A stretch of DNA of 64,000 bases from Planctomycetota bacterium (GTDB taxonomy: Bacteria > Planctomycetota > UBA1135 > UBA2386): assembly GCA_016716265.1 (NCBI GenBank), contig JADJWQ010000003.1:1-64000 (forward strand), written 5' to 3'. The notes under the pieces are model-generated. The model was not told the DNA's origin. It saw only the letters and a program-made list of their open reading frames with translations, and did no database searches. The translations under genes were made by a program, and so were the position numbers. Position 1 is the stretch's first letter. The number at the start of each line of letters is the position of its first letter. Positions 43,429 to 51,605 of this stretch are shown here, in pieces.

Positions 43429-45693
43429 ATGCGTTCCCTCACTCTCTGGCTCGCCCTCGGGCTGGGCTTCGTCTCCCTCCTCCCCGCGCAGGAGCCCGCG
43501 CCCGCCTCCGCGCAACCGACCGCCGTCCCGGGCGCCTACGTCGTCCAGTTCCGCGAGCGCTCCTTCGATCTGGAGCCGTTCCGCGACGCGATCCGCGCCG
43601 GCCGCAGCGCTGCCGAGATCGCGCAGATCGTCGCGCGGATGGAGGAGTCGGTGCGCGCCGACCAGCTCGGCTTCGTCCGCGAGGTCGAGGCGCTCGGCGG
43701 CCGCGTGACCCACCAGTGGTGGATCATCAACGGCGCGGCGGTCGGCGACGTGGTCGGGCCCGCGGTCGAGCGGCTGACCGCACTGCCGAACGTCGCGTCC
43801 GTCGAACCGGTCGTGCTGCACGAAGCGCTGAACAACACGGCGCGCAACTCGACGCACCACGAGGCCGACCAGGCGAACCTGCGGCGCGACGCGCAGGGCC
43901 AGCCGGTGCTCGGCACGGGCGTGACGGTCGCGATCCTCGACACCGGCGTCGATGCGCGCTTCGGCGGCAGCGGCACGCCGAACCGCGCCTACTTCGTGGG
44001 CGGCAACACCGCGAACAACACCAGCGGCGGCCTCGGTGGCAGCCGGCTGCGGGTCGTGTTCGGCGCCGCGTCGTCGACCGACACCGAGGACGCCCACGGC
44101 CACGGCTCGCACGTCAGCGGCTCGGTCGCCAGCGACGACTCCACCTACCGGGGCATCGCCCCGGGCGCCTGGCTCGCGGGCGTCAAGATCACCACCAGCT
44201 CGTCCGGCAACGCCTCGACCACATCGATCGTCAACGGCTGGCAGTGGGTCGCGGCCCAGCGCGCCGCGTACGACATCCGGGTCGCCAACAACTCGTTCTC
44301 GGGCTCGCCGAGCCTGACCGATCCGATCCAGGTCGCGCTCGACAACACTGCCCGCAACGCCGACGTGCTGATCTGCTGCGCGGCCGGCAACAGTGGCTCG
44401 AACACGTCGTCCAGCCAGAACGTGTGGAACGGTCTCGCGGTCGGCTCGCTCGACAAGAACTCGCTGGCGGTGTCGTCCTACTCCGGCACCGGTCCGCTCG
44501 ACGGCTTCGGCCGCACCTATCCCGACATCGCCTGCGTCGGCCGTAGCGTGCTGTCGATCCTCAGGGACTCGACCGCCGGATCGTCGTCCAGCGGCACCTC
44601 GATGGCGTCGCCGATGGCGTCGGGCGGCGCCGCGCTGGTGCGCTCGGCGGTGCCGACGATCTCCGCGATCGAGGCCAAGGCGATCTTGTTGAACACGACC
44701 AAGTTCAACCGCACCAGCCGCAACACCTACGGCCTCGGCGTGATGGACTGCGACGCGGCGGTCGCGCAGGCGCTCGCCGGCGACTACCAGACCGTGCAGC
44801 TGCCGCCCGGCTCGACGCCGTACTCGTTGCTGTTCACGGCCGCCGCGAGCGGCACGCTGCCGATCACCGCGGTGTGGATGCACCCGGGCGGCTCGCAGTT
44901 CGACAACGTCGACATGCGCATCTACGACGGTCCGACGCTGGTCGCATCCGACCTCAACACGCTGAACAGCTACGAGTCGGTGCAGTTCACCGCGCAGGCG
45001 GGCCGCGCGTATCGCCTGGAGCTGACGCGCGTCGGCACCAGCGTGATCCCGACCCTCGACGTCGCGATCGCCGGCTTCCGCAGCGCACCGGTCCTGCCGC
45101 CGTCGCTGACGGCGATCAACCCGGCGCAGACGACGAACGGCGCGCTGGCGACGATCACGCTGGACGGCTCGTTCGACCGCATCCAGAGCGTCGACGTCGG
45201 CGCGATGAGCATCACCAACTTCCAGCAGGTCAGCGCGACCCGGCTGACGTTCACGCTGCCGAGCCCGGCCGAGATCGGCGCGTCGCTGCCGGTCACGGTG
45301 ACCAACGCCAGCGGCACCAGCAACCAGCTCGCGCTGCGCATCGACGGCACCCATCCGATGCGGATCAGCGGCGTCGGCATCGGCCTGCGCGGCTTCCCGT
45401 CGACGATCGACTGCCTCGGCGACGCCGGCTTCAGCACGTTGATGTTCGTGTCCCCGAGCAACCAGCCGAGCGTCCTGCCTGGCATCGTCAGCCTCGGCAT
45501 CGCCGCGAACTTCTCGCTGCTGTTCGAGGCGGGCTCGTTCGCGCTCGACGGCCGCGGCAGCGCCCGCGCGCAGTTCACGCTGCCGGCCTCGATCCCCGCC
45601 GGGCTCTACCACTTCCAGGCGATCACGTTCGACCTCGGCGCGCTCAGCGCGCCGCTCGAGTCGTCGAACGTGTTCACCGTGAATCTGTTCTGA
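43429..45693 (+). CDS. Secreted subtilisin-like (S8) serine peptidase
   Basis: 754 residues from ATG 43429. Signal peptide 'MRSLTLWLALGLGFVSLLPA'; inhibitor-like prodomain about residues 35-135. The catalytic triad is Asp171 ('AILDTGVDA'), His225 ('HGHGSHVSG') and Ser391 ('SSGTSMASPMA'), with oxyanion Asn321 ('CAAGNSG'). A P-domain-like beta region (about 450-540) and an IPT/Ig-like region ('INPAQTTNGALATITLDGSF') follow. The final ~100 residues end 'LYHFQAITFDLGALSAPLES', the C-terminal module shared with the propeller and beta-helix proteins. Exported, probably cell-surface attached. All catalytic residues are present. Confidence 0.92.
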   Translation: MRSLTLWLALGLGFVSLLPAQEPAPASAQPTAVPGAYVVQFRERSFDLEPFRDAIRAGRSAAEIAQIVARMEESVRADQLGFVREVEALGGRVTHQWWIINGAAVGDVVGPAVERLTALPNVASVEPVVLHEALNNTARNSTHHEADQANLRRDAQGQPVLGTGVTVAILDTGVDARFGGSGTPNRAYFVGGNTANNTSGGLGGSRLRVVFGAASSTDTEDAHGHGSHVSGSVASDDSTYRGIAPGAWLAGVKITTSSSGNASTTSIVNGWQWVAAQRAAYDIRVANNSFSGSPSLTDPIQVALDNTARNADVLICCAAGNSGSNTSSSQNVWNGLAVGSLDKNSLAVSSYSGTGPLDGFGRTYPDIACVGRSVLSILRDSTAGSSSSGTSMASPMASGGAALVRSAVPTISAIEAKAILLNTTKFNRTSRNTYGLGVMDCDAAVAQALAGDYQTVQLPPGSTPYSLLFTAAASGTLPITAVWMHPGGSQFDNVDMRIYDGPTLVASDLNTLNSYESVQFTAQAGRAYRLELTRVGTSVIPTLDVAIAGFRSAPVLPPSLTAINPAQTTNGALATITLDGSFDRIQSVDVGAMSITNFQQVSATRLTFTLPSPAEIGASLPVTVTNASGTSNQLALRIDGTHPMRISGVGIGLRGFPSTIDCLGDAGFSTLMFVSPSNQPSVLPGIVSLGIAANFSLLFEAGSFALDGRGSARAQFTLPASIPAGLYHFQAITFDLGALSAPLESSNVFTVNLF

Positions 45694-45742
45694 CGCAGCC
45701 GCGCCGGCGCCGGCGGGCCGCTCGCGACGCTCCGCAGCCCGC

Positions 45743-47302
45743 TCACATCACGAGCTGGGTCGGCCGCGGCGCGCCGGCCTGCCGCTCGCGCTCGATCCGC
45801 GCGACCTCCGCGCGAATGCGTGGGAGCACCACCTCGGCGGTGTAGCGGATCAGGTGCTCGCCCTCGATCGCTCGGGCGAACGACCAGGCGAGTCGGCGCG
45901 GCGCTCGCAGCAGCGTGGTCAGCAGCAGGCGCCAGAACGGCCGGCGCCGCGGACCGCGCAGGCCGATCCGCACGATCGCGTTCCACGCGGCCCGCCACCG
46001 GTCTCGGGCGGGGAATGCCCGGACCGGCGGCGGTGCCGCGCGGACGAAGGCCTCGCACCGCGCGTAGTAGCTCCGCGGATCGTACACCGCCGCGAGGAGC
46101 TCGGCGTAGCCGCGCAGCAGGTCCGCCTCGTCCATGCGCGGCGCGAAGTTGGGCCGCCCGAACTGATCGCCCGTGGACCGGTGGCGCAATCGCCCCTCGC
46201 CACGAAGCCGCTTCTCCAATGCCGTGCCCGGCAATGCCGTGAGCACCCCGATCATCGCGATCGGGATCCCGGCGTCCTCGATCAGTCGCCGCTGCCGCTC
46301 GCACGTACCGGGGCGCTCCTCGTCGAAGCCGACGATGAACCCGCCCATGACCTCCAGACCACCGCGGTGGAGCGCGCGCACCGCCTCGCGCGGCGGCTGG
46401 CCGAGGTTCTGCACCTTGCGGGCACCCGCGAGCGCCGCCGGTTCCGCGGACTCGATACCGACGAACACGCTGTCGAACCCGGCGCCGCGCATCGCACGGA
46501 CGAGGTCCGGATCCCGCGCGAGATCGATGCTCGCCTCCGTGCAGAACGTGAACGGGAAGCCGCGGCGATGCTGCCAATCCGCGACGGCCCGCAGCAGCCC
46601 GAGCACGGCCCGCCGATGCCCGATGAAGTTGTCGTCGACCACGAACACCGAGCCGCGGTGGCCGAGCAGGTACAGCGACTCGAGCTCGGCCACGAGCTGC
46701 TCCGGTCGCTTGACCCGCGGCCGCCGACCGAATAGCTCGACGACGTCACAGAACTCACAACGGAACGGACAGCCGCGCGAGAACTGGACGCTCGCCGATG
46801 CATAGTCGGGAAGCCGCAACAGGTCGAAGCGCGGCGTCGGGCTGTCGCCGAGCTCCGGGCGGGCGACAGCAGGATCGAGCACCCGCCGGCCCCCGTCCCG
46901 GACCGCCGAGTCCAACGCGTCCACCAGCTCGCCGACGCGGCCCTCGAGCTCGCCGCGGAAGACCACATCCGCGTCGATCTCGTCGGGAACCGCCGTCACC
47001 GCGGCGCCGCCTGCGACCGTGATCCTGCCGGCGGCGCGCGCGGTCGCGACGATCTCGCGCATCGAGTCGAGTTGCAGTCGCATTCCCCCGGTCATGACGA
47101 CGTCGGCCCATTCGACGTCGGCCCGCGTCATGCGACGGCAGGCGGTGTCGACGAAGCGGATCTCCCAGCCCGCCGGCAACAGCGCCGCGACCGTGATGAG
47201 TCCGAGCGGTGGAAACGCGGTGCGCCGGCCGACGAACGGCATCGAGAACTCGAAGCCCCACCAGGTGACGGGCGCTGCGGGCGCTGCCAGCAGGACACGC
47301 AT
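45743..47302 (-). CDS. B12-binding radical SAM protein with DUF4070-type C-terminus
   Basis: 519 residues from ATG 47302. The N-terminal Rossmann-like cobalamin-binding domain (to about 165; 'AFPPLGLITVAALLP', 'ITVAGGAAVTAVPDE') lacks a clear DxHxxG, as in many of this class. The radical SAM cluster is 'SRGCPFRCEFCD' with Cys178, Cys182 and Cys185; 'VFVVDDNFIG' and 'FVGIESAE' support it. The C-terminal part ('GVLTALPGTALEKRLRGEGR', 'YYARCEAF') resembles DUF4070. The reaction is unknown; relatives act on lipids, RNA and natural products. Monocistronic, ending 50 bases from the convergent subtilase. Confidence 0.86.
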   Translation of the reverse strand: MRVLLAAPAAPVTWWGFEFSMPFVGRRTAFPPLGLITVAALLPAGWEIRFVDTACRRMTRADVEWADVVMTGGMRLQLDSMREIVATARAAGRITVAGGAAVTAVPDEIDADVVFRGELEGRVGELVDALDSAVRDGGRRVLDPAVARPELGDSPTPRFDLLRLPDYASASVQFSRGCPFRCEFCDVVELFGRRPRVKRPEQLVAELESLYLLGHRGSVFVVDDNFIGHRRAVLGLLRAVADWQHRRGFPFTFCTEASIDLARDPDLVRAMRGAGFDSVFVGIESAEPAALAGARKVQNLGQPPREAVRALHRGGLEVMGGFIVGFDEERPGTCERQRRLIEDAGIPIAMIGVLTALPGTALEKRLRGEGRLRHRSTGDQFGRPNFAPRMDEADLLRGYAELLAAVYDPRSYYARCEAFVRAAPPPVRAFPARDRWRAAWNAIVRIGLRGPRRRPFWRLLLTTLLRAPRRLAWSFARAIEGEHLIRYTAEVVLPRIRAEVARIERERQAGAPRPTQLVM

Positions 47303-47494
47303 GGCCCGACCGTACCGCCGGATGCGCACCGACAGGGTCAGCGTCCGGTCACGGTCTTGCCACGACGGCGCTCGCGCAGCTGCCGATCGACGCGGCGAGG
47401 CAGCGCCACGGCGACTCGCGCAGGAAGATGCACCGGCGGAGGGGCGTCCGAAGCGCGTCGCCGATTCCGGGCCCCGTGACCGAGGGAGCAGTGC

Positions 47495-47959
47495 ATGTCG
47501 CCCGACCACCGACCCACGCTGATCCTGGCCGCTGTTGCGGCCCTCGCCCTCGCGCCCGCCGAGCGCGACGCTCTGCCGCAGGCCGCGCCGGCCCCCGGCC
47601 CCGACTCGCTGCTCGGCGCGAGCCCCGAGGACGTGATCGCCGATTTCGGCGTGCCCCACGAGTGGCACTGCGGCGCGACCTGGTTCCGGTTCGAGTACGA
47701 GGGCCCCGACGGTGACCGGGCGCGGTTCACGTTCCACGCCGACGTCGCGGTGGAGGTGCCCGCGGCCGGCTTCCGCCCCGCGCGGATCGAGTCGCCCGGC
47801 GCCGACGCCATCTACGCGGGGCTCGACGTCGAGACCGCCGTGCGCAGGCTCGGCGATCCGACCGACGTGACGTTCGGCACGCTGAGCATCGACCTCGGCT
47901 TCGCCGACGGCCGGCGCGTGGCGGTCGCGCACGGCCGTGTGTTCCCGTCGCGTGGCTGA
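47495..47959 (+). CDS. Small secreted protein of unknown function
   Basis: 154 residues; ATG 47495 follows a GAGGGAG ribosome site by six bases. A signal-peptide-like start 'TLILAAVAALALAP' is followed by a compact domain, 'LLGASPEDVIADFGVPHEWH', 'ATWFRFEYEGP' and 'LDVETAVRRLGDPTDVTFG'. The phrases '.G.s.e.vi..fG.P' and '.l....av.rlGdP' recall SmpA/OmlA-type two-repeat folds, though that is only a resemblance. Divergent from the radical SAM gene (192 bases) and convergent with the cytochrome-like lipoprotein. Confidence 0.7.
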   Translation: MSPDHRPTLILAAVAALALAPAERDALPQAAPAPGPDSLLGASPEDVIADFGVPHEWHCGATWFRFEYEGPDGDRARFTFHADVAVEVPAAGFRPARIESPGADAIYAGLDVETAVRRLGDPTDVTFGTLSIDLGFADGRRVAVAHGRVFPSRG

Positions 47960-48003
47960 GCGGGTCCCGGACGTGCGCACCGCGCTGACGCGGGCCGGCG
48001 CGC

Positions 48004-50730
48004 TCAGTCAGCCAGCGCGCCGCGCCGGATCCAGTCGCGGATCTCGAGCGTGGCCGAGCGGCTGAGCTTCATCGCGCTCTCGATGCCGTTGCTCAGGCAG
48101 GTGTCGGTCAGCGGATCGATGACCTGCGCGAAGAAGCTCTGGTCCGGCTCGCCGGGCACGACGCGGACGCCCGCCGTCCCGCCGCAGGCCAGCGCGACCA
48201 CGTCGACGAGATTGGTGCGCGCTGTCGCCGCCGACGTCAGCACGAGGCCTCGCGCGGCACCGGTGTCGCCGTGGCAGCCGGTCGCGCTCTGGCCACAGCT
48301 GCCCTGGATGTGCGCGTCGAAGATCTCCGTCCAGCTTCGCGTCTGGAACGCGACGACGTAGCGGCGCCGGGTGAGCCGCGCCTCGCCGCCCAGTCCGTCG
48401 CGCACGACGAGCTCGATGTCGTAGTCGCCGGCCGCCGGGTCCGGGAAGGTCGGATCGCGCTCGGTCGAGAACGACACGCCGTTCACGAACCACTCCCACT
48501 CGGTCGCGCCCGTCGACAGGTCGCGGAACTTCGCCGTGAAGTTCCCGGCCAGACCGACCCGGTCGCTGGCGGTGAAGTCGGCGACCAGCGGCAGCACGGC
48601 ACGATCGCGCAGGAAGTGCAGCACGACGTCGGTCGTGTCGGAGCGACCGAGCAGCTCGTCGCTCGACTCGAACGCGAGCAGTGCGTCGCCGCTCGGCGCG
48701 CCGTCCGGGCCGACCAGCACCGCCGCGACCGGGCGGGCACTCGCGGTCGCACCGTCACCGCCGATGCCCGTCACGCTCGCGCGCGCGAGCTCCTGCACGG
48801 AGCCGATCGGCGCGGCCGCGCGCATGGCGGCGAAGTCGAGCGTGTAGACGTCGTCGACGCCGTTGGCGTCCGTGGACGCCCGGTCGAGCGCGGCCGGCGT
48901 CACGAATGCGATGCGCGATCCGTCCGGGGCGAGCTCCGGCGCGGCGCTGGGGTGGCGGCTGTCGCCGCCGAGCGCGAACGTGCGCACCGCACCCGACCAG
49001 AACAGGTAGCTGCGCGCCCCGTCCGTCGCGGCGCGCGCCGCACCCTGCTCGAGGCCCGTCGCGTCGGTCTCGAACGCGATCCAGAGGTCGCCGGTCGCCG
49101 CGTCGTGGAACGCGCGCCCGTGCCGGGCGGCGATCGGCGACTCGCCGCCGCCGTTGCGCACGCTCGCGCGTACGACGTCGCCGAACGCGCCCGACCCGAT
49201 CGTGCGGCAGAACACGTCGCCGACGCCGTTCGCGTCGTCCGCGACGAGGTCCGTCGCGGTCGATTCGAACGCGACGACCAGTCCGTCACCGCCGACATGC
49301 GGCGCCGACGACGCCCCGTCGCCGCCGGCCTCGGCCGCGCCGGGGATCGACGACACGAGGCTCGTCGTCGCCGCGAGCGTCTGCGCGTCGAACACCCGCA
49401 CGAACACGTCGCCGGCGTCGGCGCCGTTGCCGTCGACGAAGCCCGCGACGAGGTTGCTCGCACGCGACGAGAACGCCAGCACGACCGATCCGCCGCGGAC
49501 CGCGAGCGCCGGTGTGCCGCTGTCGCCGTCGCCGGGACCACCGGCCCCGAGCGTCACGAGCGTCGCACTGCCGAGCGACGCGAGCGCCACGACGACGCGG
49601 TCCTCGCTCTCGCCGGGCTCGGTCCGGACCCGCAGCTCGTAGCGGACGAGCGCGAGCTGGGTCGCGCCCGAAGCGCCCGTCACGATGTCGTCGGCACCGG
49701 TCGCGAACGCGATCCACACGACGCCGGCGCTCCGCTCGAACTCGTCGATGCCGGGGAAGCCCGGATCGGGGACGAAAACGATCGCCGGCGCCGTCGACGG
49801 CCCCGAGCCGGTCGCGGTCGTCACACCGGCGACGCTCGCGACCGCGATCGTCTGCGCACCCGCGAGCCCCGCCGACGCCTGGTTGCGCAGCTGGCGACCG
49901 CCGACCTCCCAGGCGTCGACCAGACCGAGCCAGCTGTCCAGCGAGATCGGGACCGGTCCGCCATCCGCCATCTCCTGGAACGGCACGCGGCCGTGCTCGA
50001 TCGCCCACAGGATGCGGTCGTCCTCCCGCAGGTGCTCGTCGAGGGCGTCGCCCTCGCGCGCGATGATGTCGGCCTGGATGTCGCCGAGATCGCGCCCGCG
50101 CAGGTCGAACTCGGCGCCCGGCGCGATCCACGAGATCACGTCCGGCGCGAGGCCCGGCACGCGGATCGCGGACTGCGTGTGGCACTCACCGCAGCGCGAG
50201 TTGTCGAGGGTCTTGCCGACGTGGCGCGGATCCACGCGGAAGCCGTCGGCGGCCTGGAAGCTGTGGCAGCGGGTGCAGCGCTCGTCGCGGAACACCTGCC
50301 CGAGCCCCTCCGCGAACGCGGTGGGCACGTCGCGGCCGCGCAGCAGCCGCTGGTTGTCGACGACCGCGGCCACGAACACGTCGTCCGCGGAGTTCGCGTC
50401 CGTGATGCTCGGATCGACCGCGCTCGCGTCGAGCGCCGACGCGAACGCGAGGATCGCGATGCGCGCGGGCTCCTGTGCGCCGACCCGCGGCAGCGCGACG
50501 CCGGCGACGCTCAGCCCGGCGAGCGGCGTGTCCGAGTCGCCGCGCAGCGACGGCGCCGCGAGACCGGCGATTGCGGGCGCGAGCTGCACGCCGAAGCCCT
50601 GGCCGGCGCTCGCCGGCAGCGCGCGCTCGGTGCGAACGGCGCGGCCAGGTGGCCCCTGGATGTCGTTCGAACACGCGGCGGCGAGCCCGAGGACGGCCCC
50701 CACGGAGATCACCAGCATTGCAGAGCGCAT
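48004..50730 (-). CDS. Cytochrome-like lipoprotein with propeller and PKD-like domains (908 aa)
   Basis: ATG 50730 gives 'MRSAMLVISVGAVLGLAAAC', a lipoprotein signal with Cys20; an in-frame ATG 54 bases upstream lacks that property. Two heme-type motifs occur, 'CTRCHS' (152-156) and 'CGECHT' (180-184). Asp-rich repeats such as 'DANGVGDVFCRTIGSGAFGD' and 'DANGVDDVYTLDFAAMRAA' suggest a propeller (about 300-700). A PKD-like stretch 'STGATEWEWFVNGVSF' follows. The end holds 'GSCGQSATGCHGDTG' and 'EPDQSFFAQVIDP', like planctomycete cytochrome domains with a wider Cys spacing. It could carry electrons at the outer membrane. It lies 56 bases after the beta-barrel-like gene. Confidence 0.78.
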   Translation of the reverse strand: MRSAMLVISVGAVLGLAAACSNDIQGPPGRAVRTERALPASAGQGFGVQLAPAIAGLAAPSLRGDSDTPLAGLSVAGVALPRVGAQEPARIAILAFASALDASAVDPSITDANSADDVFVAAVVDNQRLLRGRDVPTAFAEGLGQVFRDERCTRCHSFQAADGFRVDPRHVGKTLDNSRCGECHTQSAIRVPGLAPDVISWIAPGAEFDLRGRDLGDIQADIIAREGDALDEHLREDDRILWAIEHGRVPFQEMADGGPVPISLDSWLGLVDAWEVGGRQLRNQASAGLAGAQTIAVASVAGVTTATGSGPSTAPAIVFVPDPGFPGIDEFERSAGVVWIAFATGADDIVTGASGATQLALVRYELRVRTEPGESEDRVVVALASLGSATLVTLGAGGPGDGDSGTPALAVRGGSVVLAFSSRASNLVAGFVDGNGADAGDVFVRVFDAQTLAATTSLVSSIPGAAEAGGDGASSAPHVGGDGLVVAFESTATDLVADDANGVGDVFCRTIGSGAFGDVVRASVRNGGGESPIAARHGRAFHDAATGDLWIAFETDATGLEQGAARAATDGARSYLFWSGAVRTFALGGDSRHPSAAPELAPDGSRIAFVTPAALDRASTDANGVDDVYTLDFAAMRAAAPIGSVQELARASVTGIGGDGATASARPVAAVLVGPDGAPSGDALLAFESSDELLGRSDTTDVVLHFLRDRAVLPLVADFTASDRVGLAGNFTAKFRDLSTGATEWEWFVNGVSFSTERDPTFPDPAAGDYDIELVVRDGLGGEARLTRRRYVVAFQTRSWTEIFDAHIQGSCGQSATGCHGDTGAARGLVLTSAATARTNLVDVVALACGGTAGVRVVPGEPDQSFFAQVIDPLTDTCLSNGIESAMKLSRSATLEIRDWIRRGALAD

Positions 50731-50786
50731 CGCGGCTCCGTTCCCTTGTCGGTTCCCGTCCATACAGAATGACCCGTGCACCATGC

Positions 50787-51605
50787 TCAATACGTGCCGA
50801 CGCCGTAGACACCGATGGCGAGGTTGTCCTGGTCGATGCCGACCAGGTCGAACCAATCGCGGATGCCCGAGTCGACGATCGTCGTGAAGCTCGCATTGAC
50901 GCCGACCGCGTGGTTGTCGCTGATCCGGTAGCGCAGGTCGCCGCGCAGCTCGAAGTCGGACAGTCCGCCGTCGCCGGTGCCGTAGTCCCACCAGGCCTGG
51001 TTGCCCGACGAGTAGCCGAGCCCGCCGAGCAGCACGAGCGTGAGGTCGTCCGCGACCTGGAAGTCCTCGGAGACGTTCAGGTTCAGGTAGAGGCCGTCGG
51101 CCTGGTCGAAGTCGTAGTGGATCTGCAGCTCCGGCCGCACGCCGAGCGCCTCCGTGCCCACGACGGTGAACGCCTCGGTGGTCGCACCCCGCGGTCCGCT
51201 GCGCTCGAAGAACGCGCCGTACGGCAGGCTGTAGTTCGTCAGTCCGGCGCGCAGGTCGAACGCCTCGGTCTGGAACACGTAGAAACCCGTCACGTCGAAC
51301 GCGGTCACGCGACCGCCGTGACCGTCGGGGAACCACGCGCTCCCGGTCTCGTCACCGAGGTCCATGTTCGCGAACGCCTCGACCGACACGGTCTCGTCGG
51401 GCTGCTCGGCGTCGGCCCAGCGGGTCGGGACCGTGACGGTGCCGCGCCCCTGCAGGACCGGATTGGCGTTCTGCGGCATGCCGCGACGCACCCATTGGCT
51501 GCGCAGCTCACCGATGAACTGGACGGCGGGACGCGGCTTCTCGGCAACGACGCCACAGCCGGCCGACACGAGGAGGAGAGCGGGGGCGAGCTTCAGGATC
51601 TTCAT
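50787..51605 (-). CDS. Lipoprotein with outer-membrane-barrel-like sequence
   Basis: 272 residues from ATG 51605, which overlaps the kinase stop (ATGA). 'MKILKLAPALLLVSAGCGVV' carries a lipobox with Cys17. The rest alternates hydrophobic and polar residues with aromatic strand ends ('GFYVFQTEAFDLRAGLTNYS', 'LQIHYDFDQADGLYLNLNVS', 'FELRGDLRYRISDNHAVGV'), as in outer-membrane barrels. The last residue is Tyr. Cotranslated with the kinase, so it may be the surface component sensed or regulated by it. No specific family recognised. Confidence 0.72.
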   Translation of the reverse strand: MKILKLAPALLLVSAGCGVVAEKPRPAVQFIGELRSQWVRRGMPQNANPVLQGRGTVTVPTRWADAEQPDETVSVEAFANMDLGDETGSAWFPDGHGGRVTAFDVTGFYVFQTEAFDLRAGLTNYSLPYGAFFERSGPRGATTEAFTVVGTEALGVRPELQIHYDFDQADGLYLNLNVSEDFQVADDLTLVLLGGLGYSSGNQAWWDYGTGDGGLSDFELRGDLRYRISDNHAVGVNASFTTIVDSGIRDWFDLVGIDQDNLAIGVYGVGTY

